Source: Chitinophagales bacterium
GTDB lineage: Bacteria; Bacteroidota; Bacteroidia; Chitinophagales; Chitinophagaceae
Assembly (NCBI GenBank): GCA_017303455.1
Contig: JAFLBM010000010.1
Span: 102,867 to 166,866, forward strand
Direction of reading: 5' to 3'
Length of the DNA: 64,000 nucleotides
Shown here: piece after piece, positions 52,726-61,266 of the stretch
Position numbering within the stretch: the first letter of the stretch is position 1
Layout of the letters: each line of letters starts with the position of its first letter
The notes under the pieces: generated by a model
Database searches by the model: none
Seen by the model: only the letters and a program-made list of their open reading frames with translations
What the model was told of the DNA's origin: nothing
Position numbers and translations under genes: made by a program

Positions 52726-53244
52726 ATGAAAACATTATTCCTGTCACTGATCATAGCTTTAACGCTAACCGGTGGCTCTATCTATGATTTTAAAGTAGGT
52801 GGACTTGATGGTACTGATATTGATCTTTCCCAATACAAGGGTAAGAAGATCATGGTGGTGAACACAGCTTCCAAATGCGGACTCACACCGCAATACGAAG
52901 GATTAGAAACACTCTATAAGCAATACAAAGACAAACTGGTGATCATCGGTTTCCCCGCTAACAATTTTAATGGACAGGAGCCCCTCGACAATAATGGTAT
53001 CAAAGAATTTTGTACAAAGAATTATGGTGTCACTTTCCCGATGGCAGAAAAAATTTCGGTGAAAGGAGATGATACACATCCATTATACAAGTATTTAAAA
53101 GAGCAGGCTGCGGCCAAAGGTTTTGCCGACCCGGTAACCTGGAACTTTGGTAAATTTCTTATCAATGAAAAAGGGGAACTGATTGCCACTTTCAGCCCGA
53201 GAACAACACCGATGAGTGAAGAGATTTTGAAGTGGTTGAATTAA
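52726..53244 (+). CDS. glutathione-peroxidase family thiol peroxidase, exported form
   Basis: 172 residues from the ATG at 52726. The family core is complete: YKGKKIMVVNTASKCGLTPQYEGLETLY with the peroxidatic cysteine (not selenocysteine), GFPANNFNGQEP with the conserved glutamine region, and TWNFGKFLINEKGE with the tryptophan. It uses thioredoxin in most bacteria. Unlike typical cytoplasmic GPx it begins with a hydrophobic segment (MKTLFLSLIIALTLTGGS), predicting export or a membrane anchor. A further upstream start would only add a hydrophobic leader of unlikely use. A TAACTTTG box lies at 52685-52692. Terminator follows. Confidence 0.92.
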   Translation: MKTLFLSLIIALTLTGGSIYDFKVGGLDGTDIDLSQYKGKKIMVVNTASKCGLTPQYEGLETLYKQYKDKLVIIGFPANNFNGQEPLDNNGIKEFCTKNYGVTFPMAEKISVKGDDTHPLYKYLKEQAAAKGFADPVTWNFGKFLINEKGELIATFSPRTTPMSEEILKWLN

Positions 53245-53263
53245 TTGATCAAATAGAATTCGT

Positions 53264-53295
53264 AAAGCGATCCTCTTTCAAGGGTCGCTTTTTTT
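53264..53295 (+). terminator. terminator after the glutathione peroxidase gene
   Basis: Stem AAAGCGATCC / GGGTCGCTTT, one G-U pair, 8-base loop, followed by seven T. It ends 30 bases before the holB start. Confidence 0.82.
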
Positions 53296-53324
53296 ATGAG
53301 CAGAAAGTTTACTTTCGCTATCCA

Positions 53325-54530
53325 ATGCAATTCTCCCAGATCATAGGACAGCAACCCATCAAACAGCAACTGGCTGAAATGGTGCAGCATAACCGGCTGA
53401 GCCATGCCTTGCTTTTTTTGGGAAAAGAAGGAAGTGGTGCTTTACCACTGGCACTGGCCTTTGCACAGTTCCTGGTTTGTGATAAGGTGAATGGCAAATC
53501 ACAACATGCTATCGGACCATCTCTGTTCGGTGAAGAACCTGACTCCGGGCTAAAGACTCCCGACTCGGCAAAAGAGCCCTGCGGCACTTGCCCTTCCTGC
53601 CAGAAAGCACAGCAACTGGTTCACCCGGATATACATTTTTCCTATCCCGTAGTAACGAAGAAAGCAGGCACTCCCCCCATCAGCACGGATTATATCACTG
53701 AATGGAGAGAGTTTATTAAAAGCTACCCGTATGGAAATGCCTATGACTGGCTACAGTTTATCGGTGCTGAAAACAAACAGGGTAATATCACCGCCCATGA
53801 GTGTAATGATATAATCCGCAAGCTGAACCTGAAGAGTTTTGAAAGTGAATACAAGATCCTCATCATGTGGTTGCCGGAATATTTGGGTAATGAAGGCAAT
53901 AAATTACTCAAGCTGATCGAGGAGCCACCGGCCAATACACTTTTTATCCTGGTAGCGGAAAATGAATCGTTGATATTACCGACCATCCTCAGCCGTTGCC
54001 AATTGGTAAAGATACCAGCCCTGGAAACTTCTGATATTGAAACCGCCCTGGTCAGCCGGAATAAAACGGAACCGGCCACGGCCCGGCAGGTAGCCGGTGT
54101 AAGTGAGGGCAATTACCGGGAAGCTTTACAATTAGTGCAGCATGCTGATGAAGACTGGCAAAGCCTGTTGAAAGACTGGCTGAATGCTATTTTGCGAACC
54201 GGCCCTGTGGCCCAGACCAAATGGGTGGAAGAGATCAGCCGGCTGGGCCGGGAAAAGCAAAAACAGTTTCTCCGCTACTTCAATCATATCCTGCAGGAAG
54301 CCATCCGGTTCCGGATCATGGGTGATTCTACGCAGCTTTCTGCGGCAGAAAAGGATTTTTGTGAGAAACTGAACAAGAAGATCAGCGATATCGCCCAGCA
54401 GGAAGCCCTGATTGAAGAGCTGGATAAGGCTTCTTATTATATTGAACGGAATGCCAATGCCAAGATCCTCTTCCATGCCCTGACTATCAAGGTCTACCAC
54501 ATTATACAGGACAAAATTGTGTTCCGGTAA
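53325..54530 (+). CDS. holB: DNA polymerase III subunit delta'
   Basis: 401 residues from the ATG at 53325 (MQFSQIIGQQPIKQQLAEMV). The frame is open 31 codons upstream, but that stretch overlaps a terminator. Clamp-loader AAA fold: LSHALLFLGKEGSGALPLALAFAQ replaces a normal Walker A, as usual for delta'. A zinc module CGTCPSC follows, then LIEEPPANTLFILVAENES, and the SRC motif ILSRCQLVKIP. It is part of the gamma/tau complex that loads the sliding clamp. Between FLVCDKV and the zinc module an extra segment (FGEEPDSGLKTPDSAKEP) looks inserted. ricT follows after 323 bases. Confidence 0.9.
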   Translation: MQFSQIIGQQPIKQQLAEMVQHNRLSHALLFLGKEGSGALPLALAFAQFLVCDKVNGKSQHAIGPSLFGEEPDSGLKTPDSAKEPCGTCPSCQKAQQLVHPDIHFSYPVVTKKAGTPPISTDYITEWREFIKSYPYGNAYDWLQFIGAENKQGNITAHECNDIIRKLNLKSFESEYKILIMWLPEYLGNEGNKLLKLIEEPPANTLFILVAENESLILPTILSRCQLVKIPALETSDIETALVSRNKTEPATARQVAGVSEGNYREALQLVQHADEDWQSLLKDWLNAILRTGPVAQTKWVEEISRLGREKQKQFLRYFNHILQEAIRFRIMGDSTQLSAAEKDFCEKLNKKISDIAQQEALIEELDKASYYIERNANAKILFHALTIKVYHIIQDKIVFR

Positions 54531-54853
54531 CCCGCCTCCCGGGCAGTAAAAGGTTGACTGCACTTAATAGCCATAAAATTGTATTTTTGACCAATTGAGA
54601 AAGTGAGCCAGGAGATGTAAGCGAAAAAGAGAGGGAAGAAAGGGGCCGCTCCGGAATCTATTATTATTGTGTCAACATTTACTTCTGCATATTGTAACCT
54701 GTTCAACAGCAAGCTTTTTTTGCTGAACAACGAACTGTTATCTTCCAGAAGTGTGACCTGCCTCCGGCAGGCAGGCGCAACAAAAGCTTAATAGTAATTC
54801 TGCAGCCGGGTTCATCTTCTTCCTGTTTATTTTTAAGAATATAAAATCATTAC
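54531..54853. other. 323-base region between holB and ricT, with a palindromic repeat
   Basis: No open frame worth calling. It contains a TATTTTTG (54582-54589) that could be a -7 box for ricT, an imperfect hairpin GTTCAACAGCA...TGCTGAAC near 54701-54728, and the GC-rich palindrome at 54757-54775. Confidence 0.5.
54757..54775. repeat. GC-rich palindrome upstream of ricT
   Basis: CCTGCC-TCC-GGCAGG extended by CAGG; the intergenic copy closest to the one in radA. Confidence 0.6.
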
Positions 54854-56227
54854 ATGGGTTGCAGTAATTGTGGCACAGATAAACCGAACGGATGTAAGAG
54901 CAACGGCGGGTGCAGTACCGGCGGATGTAACCGCATGAATACGCATGACTGGTTGCGCAACCTGCCCATTGCAGATGTGGAGAGCAGCTGCAAAGTGGTG
55001 GAGGTTAGTTTCAATAAAGGAACCCGCAAAGATTTTTTCCGCAATCTTTCTTTACAGCCTTTTGAAAAAGGCGACCTGATCGCCGTGGAAGGCGTGAGTG
55101 GTTTTGATGTGGGAGAAGTTTCACTGACGGGTGAGATCGTCCGCCTGCAAATGAAGAAACGGAATGTGAAAGAAGATAACCCGGAGATGAAAAAAATATT
55201 ACGGGCCGCTACCGACCGTGATATTGACCTGATGAAACAGAACAAGGCCCGGGAACCAGAAGCCGTGATCCGCAGCCGGGCTATTGCCAAACAACTGAAA
55301 CTGGATATGAAGATCAGCCAGGTGGAAATGCAGGCCGATGGAAGAAAAGCGACCTTCTTTTATATTGCTGATGGCCGGGTGGATTTTCGTGAACTGATCA
55401 AAGTATATGCGTCCGAATTTAAAGTAAAAGTGGAAATGCGCCAGATCGGTGCCCGGCAGGAAGCAGGTAAAGTGGGCGGCATTGGCAGTTGCGGCCGTGA
55501 ATTATGCTGCAGCAGCTGGCTGACTGATTTTAAATCGGTGAATACCGCAGCAGCCCGTTACCAGAACCTTTCGATCAACCAGACAAAACTCAGCGGCCAG
55601 TGCGGACGGTTGAAGTGTTGCCTGAACTACGAGCTGGATACTTACCTGGATGCCCTGCAACATTTCCCGGATAATTGCGATATGATACAGGTAGCGAAAG
55701 GAAACGCTTTCCTGATCAAGAAAGATATTTTCAAGAACCTGATGTGGTACACCTTGCCTGACAGCAACAAACAATACCCGCTGACCATTGAAGGGGTGAT
55801 CAAAATAAAAGCACAGAACAGGCAGGGAATTATTCCGGAAGAACTGGAAGTGGTAGATGTAACCACTAATAAGCCGAAAGAAGTGGAACCTGAATTTGTG
55901 GATGTGGTGGGGCAGATCAGCCTGCGTACGTTGGAAAAAGCAGATAAGAAAAAACGCCAGCAACAACAGCAGCAAAGACAACAGGGACAAGGGCAGCGAC
56001 CGCAACAACGGCAAGGCGGAAACCAACAACGGCAGCAGGGACAAAACCCTAACCAACAAAGAGGACAACAAGGTGGCGGGCAGCAGGGAGGACAACAACA
56101 GGGCCAGCGTCCGCAACAACGGCAGCAGGGACAAAACCCTAACCGGCAGGGAGGCCAGCAAGGAGGACAACAAAATCGGCCACCGAGAAGAGATAACCGA
56201 CCACCGAATAAGCCGGATAATAAATAA
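54854..56227 (+). CDS. ricT: PSP1-domain protein RicT with long Q/R/G-rich tail
   Basis: 457 residues. The PSP1 core (about 100-300) has ISQVEMQADGRKATFFYIAD, RVDFRELIKVYASEF, VGGIGSCGRELCCSSWL and QCGRLKCCLNYE, with the cysteines that bind an iron-sulfur cluster in the RicA-RicF-RicT complex. In Bacillus that complex guides RNase Y and mRNA maturation. A cysteine-rich start (MGCSNCGTDKPNGCKSNGGC) precedes it. Residues about 368-457 are a low-complexity tail of Q, R, G, N and P with repeated RPQQRQ and QGQNPN units. In Bacteroidota ricT is usually followed by gldH; here a terminator and a convergent gene follow instead. Confidence 0.92.
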   Translation: MGCSNCGTDKPNGCKSNGGCSTGGCNRMNTHDWLRNLPIADVESSCKVVEVSFNKGTRKDFFRNLSLQPFEKGDLIAVEGVSGFDVGEVSLTGEIVRLQMKKRNVKEDNPEMKKILRAATDRDIDLMKQNKAREPEAVIRSRAIAKQLKLDMKISQVEMQADGRKATFFYIADGRVDFRELIKVYASEFKVKVEMRQIGARQEAGKVGGIGSCGRELCCSSWLTDFKSVNTAAARYQNLSINQTKLSGQCGRLKCCLNYELDTYLDALQHFPDNCDMIQVAKGNAFLIKKDIFKNLMWYTLPDSNKQYPLTIEGVIKIKAQNRQGIIPEELEVVDVTTNKPKEVEPEFVDVVGQISLRTLEKADKKKRQQQQQQRQQGQGQRPQQRQGGNQQRQQGQNPNQQRGQQGGGQQGGQQQGQRPQQRQQGQNPNRQGGQQGGQQNRPPRRDNRPPNKPDNK

Positions 56228-56237
56228 TGAATCAATA

Positions 56238-56266
56238 AAAAAACGGAGCGATCAACTCCGTTTTTT
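56238..56266. terminator. bidirectional terminator between ricT and the GH3 gene
   Basis: An 11-bp stem AAAAAACGGAG / CTCCGTTTTTT with a 7-base loop, between convergent genes. Confidence 0.9.
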
Positions 56267-56295
56267 ATTGCACTTATCTGAAACAAATAATACTC

Positions 56296-59208
56296 TTATA
56301 TACCCAATGCCCTGTAGATCGCATCCTGTATCTTACCTCTCACCTGTAAGGAGGAAAGCTTAGGACTATCCCTGGTAGGATATACCCTGTTGGATAAGAA
56401 AATATAAACCAGGTCATTCTTCGGGTCCACCCACACACAGGTGCCGGTGAAACCAGTATGTCCAAAGGTTTGCGGTGAGGCTAACATAGAAGGGTAAGGA
56501 TCTTTCCTGATCCGGTTATCTTTTTCGGGTTTATCAAACCCATAGCCCCGGCGGCTGACCTTACTATGATAGTTTGTAAACAAATTAATCGTTTCTTTTT
56601 TCAGGAAGCGCTGCCCGTTGAATTCACCACCGTTCAGTAACATCTGGTACAGCATGGCGAGATCATACGAACCAGAGAACAAACCGGCATGACCAGCCAC
56701 ACCGCCCAACATGGAAGCTCCTTCATCATGCACATCACCCTGTGTGGTTTGCCGGCGGAAATGTTTTTCTGTTTCTGTTGGCACAACCCGGCTTATTTCA
56801 AACCGGTTGCGGGGTTTAAAACCGGTTGTTTGCATGCCCATCGGGCGGTAAAATGTTTTTTGCACATACTCATCCAGCGGTAACCCGGATAATTGCTCCA
56901 CGATCTTCCCAAGAAAAATAAAATCATTATCACTGTACACATACCGGCCATGTTTACTTAACGGGCTTTTTAAAATGCGGCTGATGATGGTATCATTCCA
57001 GTCGTTGCGCATATAGATATTCTCCGCCACCCTGATCGTGAAACCGGGTTTGGATTTATCCGAATAAATAGCAGGGTTCGGCTCACCCGTTACCGGGTCA
57101 ATGGTTTCTTTATAAAAAGCAATAAAGGGAACAAGCCCGGCCTGGTGTAATAAAATATCATCGATCCGCAGGTTGGCTTTATCGGTTCCTTTTACCCAGG
57201 GCAGGTAATCACCCAGCTTTTTGTCCAGGTCCAGTTTGCCCTGCTCATATAATTTCATTACCGATACTGTAGTAGCAGATATCTTGGTAACAGAAGCCAA
57301 ATCAAAAATACTTTCCACCGTCATCGGGGATGGCCTTTCGTAAACGTAGTTGCCGAATGCCTTGTGGTAAATGATCTCGCCATTATGAGCGGCCAGTACC
57401 ACGCAACCGGGAAAAGCTTTCTGGCTGATCGCATCGGCAACAATGGAATCTACCACGTTTAATTTGCTAAAAGCATGAACCGGCTCACCCGTTGGCTTAT
57501 ACACAATACCATCACCCTGTTTAAAATTGCAAACCCGGACAGGCAAGGTACCAACTGCCTTTGTTTTCCCGGTTACCACATCAGCCGCTGCTTCCTGTGA
57601 AATATTATCATCCTGGTAAGCGGCTACTAACGTATAAGCGTCGCAGAAATTTTGCGTAGCTAATACGTTTCCAAAAACTATGGTGACTGTTTTTATAAAA
57701 TTCAACTGCTTGTACAAGCTGATCGCAGCCGGGCTGATACTATAATTATTGGCCGGACGGTTATTATAATCATGAATGCCCACAACGATTGCATCATATT
57801 TCCCGTCTTTAGGAACTGCTTTCAGGATTTCTGCAGCTTTGTCTTCATTGTCTTTATAAGAAAACAGGAATACATCTGCCCCCAGTTCATCTCTCATTCT
57901 TTTGCCAAAACTGTTCAGCTCCCGGGAGCCAATGCCGACATAAGCGATCTTTTTACCTTTTACCAAAGGAAGGCTGGCGTAATCAGTACGGGAAGCTTTA
58001 GTAGCCGCAGTAGAAAGAATGGTGATTGATTTTTGCGCCACTTCGCTCCTGATCGCATCTGTTTTGGCGTTCAGGTCTTCGGTTAAGTTGGTAAGATCAA
58101 CCACCTGCGACTGGTTCATGCCGAGTTTATACTTTGATAACAATACTTTTTTCACTTTCGCATTGATATCCTCCCAGTTCAGCCTGTTTTCGGCAATGGC
58201 TTTTTTAATTGCTGTGATCGCTTCTTCCACACTGGAGGGCAGGCATAACATATCATTCCCGGCAATCAGTGCTTCCACCGCTATCGTTCCGCCGGGAAAA
58301 AACTTAGCGACACCTTTCATCTCCAGCGCATCAGTGAAAGTCAGTCCTTCATAACCCATGTCTTTTCTCAGCAGGTCGGTTACATTATTTTTTGAAATAG
58401 ATGTTGCTTTATTAGCTGTATTATCAATAGCGGGAATATATAAATGGGCGATCATCACACTGCCCACCCCTGCATCAAAGATGGCCCGGAAAGGAACCAG
58501 CTCCATAGAGTCCAATTGCCCCCTGTTCTTATTGATCACCGGCAGGTCATAATGTGAATCCACATCCACATCACCATGACCGGGAAAATGCTTGGCACAG
58601 GCCATGATGCCCGCATCCTGCATCCCTTTCATATACGCAATGCCAAAAGCAGAGACCTTATCCCTGTTCTCACCAAATGAACGGTAACCAATTACAGGAT
58701 TGTTAGGATTATTATTGATATCCACCACCGGTGCATAGTTCACATGCACACCGATCCGTTTGCATTGTTCGCCTACCGCCAACCCCATCCGGTACACCAG
58801 GTTCTCATCTTCCACGGCACCGATGGTCAACTGGTAAGGAAATTTGGTCACACTATCCAGCCGCATACCCAAACCCCATTCCCCGTCAATCGTCATCATG
58901 ATCGGTGTTTGCGCAATGCTTTGATAATAGTTGGTAAGATTAGCCTGCCTCACCGGGCCTCCCTGGAAAAAACAGAGTGCACCGATATTATATTTTTGAA
59001 TATCACTCACTACTTTGGCCACATGATCAGCCCCCAAATTGGAATGTGCCCGGACCACCATCAGTTGGGCAATGCGCTGTTCCTCCGTTAATGAATTGAA
59101 TACACTGTCGGTCCATTGCTGCGCCGGTAATTTGCTTTTATACTGTGCTTTTGCAAAAAAAGGTGCAAATAAAAGGGCTAAAAAGATCACTTTAAAAGAT
59201 CGTAACAT
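56296..59208 (-). CDS. glycoside hydrolase family 3 (NagZ-like) fused to a serine hydrolase (beta-lactamase-like)
   Basis: 970 residues with a signal peptide (cleavage near FAKAQ). The GH3 part (about 30-380) carries the NagZ signature KHFPGHGDVDVDSH (206-219) and TFTDALEMKG with the nucleophile aspartate, so it should be a beta-N-acetylglucosaminidase. A GH3 C-terminal-like domain follows (SITILSTAATKA, KGKKIAYVGIGS). The last ~370 residues are a class C beta-lactamase/DD-peptidase fold: FDLASVTKISATT with S-x-x-K, YSDNDFIFLG in the Y-x-N place, and FGHTGFTGTCVW with H-T-G. Such fusions are found in Bacteroidota and probably trim peptidoglycan in the periplasm. Single gene; ATG 59208. Confidence 0.92.
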   Translation of the reverse strand: MLRSFKVIFLALLFAPFFAKAQYKSKLPAQQWTDSVFNSLTEEQRIAQLMVVRAHSNLGADHVAKVVSDIQKYNIGALCFFQGGPVRQANLTNYYQSIAQTPIMMTIDGEWGLGMRLDSVTKFPYQLTIGAVEDENLVYRMGLAVGEQCKRIGVHVNYAPVVDINNNPNNPVIGYRSFGENRDKVSAFGIAYMKGMQDAGIMACAKHFPGHGDVDVDSHYDLPVINKNRGQLDSMELVPFRAIFDAGVGSVMIAHLYIPAIDNTANKATSISKNNVTDLLRKDMGYEGLTFTDALEMKGVAKFFPGGTIAVEALIAGNDMLCLPSSVEEAITAIKKAIAENRLNWEDINAKVKKVLLSKYKLGMNQSQVVDLTNLTEDLNAKTDAIRSEVAQKSITILSTAATKASRTDYASLPLVKGKKIAYVGIGSRELNSFGKRMRDELGADVFLFSYKDNEDKAAEILKAVPKDGKYDAIVVGIHDYNNRPANNYSISPAAISLYKQLNFIKTVTIVFGNVLATQNFCDAYTLVAAYQDDNISQEAAADVVTGKTKAVGTLPVRVCNFKQGDGIVYKPTGEPVHAFSKLNVVDSIVADAISQKAFPGCVVLAAHNGEIIYHKAFGNYVYERPSPMTVESIFDLASVTKISATTVSVMKLYEQGKLDLDKKLGDYLPWVKGTDKANLRIDDILLHQAGLVPFIAFYKETIDPVTGEPNPAIYSDKSKPGFTIRVAENIYMRNDWNDTIISRILKSPLSKHGRYVYSDNDFIFLGKIVEQLSGLPLDEYVQKTFYRPMGMQTTGFKPRNRFEISRVVPTETEKHFRRQTTQGDVHDEGASMLGGVAGHAGLFSGSYDLAMLYQMLLNGGEFNGQRFLKKETINLFTNYHSKVSRRGYGFDKPEKDNRIRKDPYPSMLASPQTFGHTGFTGTCVWVDPKNDLVYIFLSNRVYPTRDSPKLSSLQVRGKIQDAIYRALGI

Positions 59209-59277
59209 ATAGCGGTTATTATACGTGTTGGAAAGAACTTTAAAAATAAAGCTTTTGGGTTAACAGACTTGCAAGAG

Positions 59278-59305
59278 TTGCTTAAAAGGCAAATCGTTAT
59301 TTTTG
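59278..59305 (+). promoter_or_regulatory. Bacteroidota-type promoter for mutL
   Basis: TTG (59278-59280), 17 bases, TATTTTTG (59298-59305). Transcription would start near 59312, upstream of the GTG at 59324 but downstream of the TTG at 59303. It therefore decides the choice of mutL start. Confidence 0.55.
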
Positions 59306-59323
59306 GCGGCTAAACCCGGATTT

Positions 59324-61165
59324 GTGCCAGACCGTATTGTTTTGTTGCCTGATAATATTGCGAACCAGATAGCCGCCGGCGAAGTGATCCAGCGGCCGGC
59401 CAGCGCCGTCAAGGAATTGCTGGAAAATGCGGTCGATGCCGGGGCCACGGAAATCAAACTGATCATTAATGATGCCGGCAAATCGTTGTTGCAGGTAATT
59501 GATAATGGCAGCGGCATGAGCGAGACCGATGCCCGCATGTGTTTTGAACGGCACGCCACTTCCAAGATCAAAAACATAGAAGATCTTTTTCATATAAAGA
59601 CCATGGGGTTTCGTGGTGAAGCACTGGCTTCCATTGCAGCCGTGGCACAGGTGGAACTAAAGACCAAAAGAGACGAAGACCCCACCGGTGTTTATATTGA
59701 AGTGGAGAACAGCGTCGTTAAAAAACAGGAGCCTGTTGCTGCCCCCACCGGCACCAGCATTGCCATGAAGAATTTATTCTTCAATGTACCGGCCCGCCGG
59801 AATTTTTTAAAAAGTAATGCGGCGGAGATGCGCCATATCGTGGATGAATTTACCCGGGTGGCCATGTCTTTTCCTGAAATTTTATTTACGCTGAGCAGTA
59901 ATGGTCAGCAGCTTTTTCATCTCGAAGCCGGCAGTTTAAAACAACGGATCGTTCAGTTACTGGGCAATAACTATAATGCCAAACTGGTAACGGTGAAAGA
60001 AGAGACCGATTACATGAATATCTATGGCTTTGTGGGCAAGCCGGAAACCGCCAAGAAGACAAGAGGTGACCAGTATTTTTTTGTCAATAACCGCTTTATC
60101 AAAAGCGCCTACCTGAACCATGCAGTAATGAATGCTTACCAGGAAATGATCCCTTCGGATAATTTCCCTATGTATGTATTGTTTATTGATCTTGATCCGG
60201 CCGTGGTGGATGTGAATGTGCACCCGACCAAGCAGGAAATCAAGTTTGAAGATGAAAAGATCATTTATGCCTTTGTACAGGCCGCAGTGAAACATGCCCT
60301 GGCACAGTTCAGTGTTACTCCCACCCTGGATTTTGAACTTGATGCCTCTATACAACAACTGTCTTCCATTCAGCAACCTTTTACCGAAGAAAGAAAAACA
60401 GCTGCCTCTGCAGGTTCCATCTTCAAAGGTTTCACCCAAAAGAACCAGGCTCATTTTATTGAGAAAGGAGAAAAGAATGAGCTGAAGCACTGGAAGGATT
60501 TTTACCAGCCGGAAAGTGGAAAAACGAAAATGGAAAATGGGGAGCCTGCTGTTGAACATGCTCCTTCATCAACAATATCTCAGCAGTCAGCATTTACCAA
60601 TGAAGCTGAACTTACCCAACTACTCAATACCTATATCACACTTCCAAGCAGTAATGGCTTCTTACTGATACATCAGCAGGCTGCTCATGAAAGAGTATTA
60701 TATGAACAACTGAAAGCAGCAAGTAAGGATAAACCTGTGGCCACGCAGCGCAGCATGTTTCCTGCTACGTTGGAACTGGCACCGGCTGATATGGCATTAT
60801 TACAGGAACTGCTACCCGACCTGCAACAACTGGGTTACCTGATTGAACCCTTCGGAAAAAATACATTTGTTATCCAGGGCACACCGGCAGATGTGGAACC
60901 CGGTAATGAAAAACATGTCATTGATATGTTGCTGGAACAATACAAACATTTTAACCCGGAAGTAAAATTCTCCAAACGGGAAAAACTGGTCCGTTCTTTA
61001 GCCCGGCAACAATCTGTCAAAACAGGTGTCCGTTTAACAGAACGGGAAATGCGGCAACTGGTACACGATCTTTTTTCCTGTGAGCAATCGAATATTACTG
61101 CAGACGGAACACCTACTTATTTAGAATTCAAACAGGACCAGCTGGAAAGAATGTTTGGTAAGTAA
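59324..61165 (+). CDS. mutL: DNA mismatch repair protein MutL
   Basis: 613 residues from the GTG at 59324 (reading MPDRIVLLPDNIANQIAAGEV, the canonical MutL start). A TTG seven codons upstream lies within the promoter. The GHKL ATPase domain shows ELLENAVDAGATEIKL, DNGSGMSETDARMCFERHATSKI, and TMGFRGEALASIAAVAQVE. The transducer part has FVNNRFIKSAYLNHA and VDVNVHPTKQEIKFEDE. The C-terminal domain (about 430-613) starts with LLNTYITLPSSNGFLLIHQQAAHERVLYEQ. I do not see the DQHAxxER-plus-metal endonuclease set in full: the usual DQHA is HQQAAHER here, so nuclease activity needs checking. A linker with a short extra tract (about 390-415) precedes it. Confidence 0.95.
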   Translation: MPDRIVLLPDNIANQIAAGEVIQRPASAVKELLENAVDAGATEIKLIINDAGKSLLQVIDNGSGMSETDARMCFERHATSKIKNIEDLFHIKTMGFRGEALASIAAVAQVELKTKRDEDPTGVYIEVENSVVKKQEPVAAPTGTSIAMKNLFFNVPARRNFLKSNAAEMRHIVDEFTRVAMSFPEILFTLSSNGQQLFHLEAGSLKQRIVQLLGNNYNAKLVTVKEETDYMNIYGFVGKPETAKKTRGDQYFFVNNRFIKSAYLNHAVMNAYQEMIPSDNFPMYVLFIDLDPAVVDVNVHPTKQEIKFEDEKIIYAFVQAAVKHALAQFSVTPTLDFELDASIQQLSSIQQPFTEERKTAASAGSIFKGFTQKNQAHFIEKGEKNELKHWKDFYQPESGKTKMENGEPAVEHAPSSTISQQSAFTNEAELTQLLNTYITLPSSNGFLLIHQQAAHERVLYEQLKAASKDKPVATQRSMFPATLELAPADMALLQELLPDLQQLGYLIEPFGKNTFVIQGTPADVEPGNEKHVIDMLLEQYKHFNPEVKFSKREKLVRSLARQQSVKTGVRLTEREMRQLVHDLFSCEQSNITADGTPTYLEFKQDQLERMFGK

Positions 61166-61168
61166 ACG

Positions 61169-61191
61169 CCTCCCTGCCCTCCGCAGGAGGG
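61169..61191. repeat. GC-rich palindrome after mutL
   Basis: CCTCCCTG followed by CCCTCC-GCA-GGAGGG, 4 bases past the mutL stop and between convergent genes. It could act as a weak terminator, though no T run follows. Confidence 0.5.
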
Positions 61192-61266
61192 TTCCAGGAA
61201 TCTTCAAATTCAGCACTTGTTTCTATACCTATCAAAGACTAAATGCTCCTTGGGTTGGGGAAAGGA

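Noticed and set aside
54494..54730. Minus-strand frame of 78 codons between holB and ricT
   Set aside because: It overlaps the holB end, has unusual composition and covers a hairpin; it looks like a chance frame.
55930..56220. CAACAACAG-type tract in ricT as a tandem repeat or CRISPR-like array
   Set aside because: The units are irregular codons for Q, R and G within one reading frame; there are no spacers or conserved repeat length.
55502..56286. Long antisense frames opposite ricT
   Set aside because: They are by-products of the repetitive Q/R/G codons of ricT and have leucine- or cysteine-rich nonsense composition.
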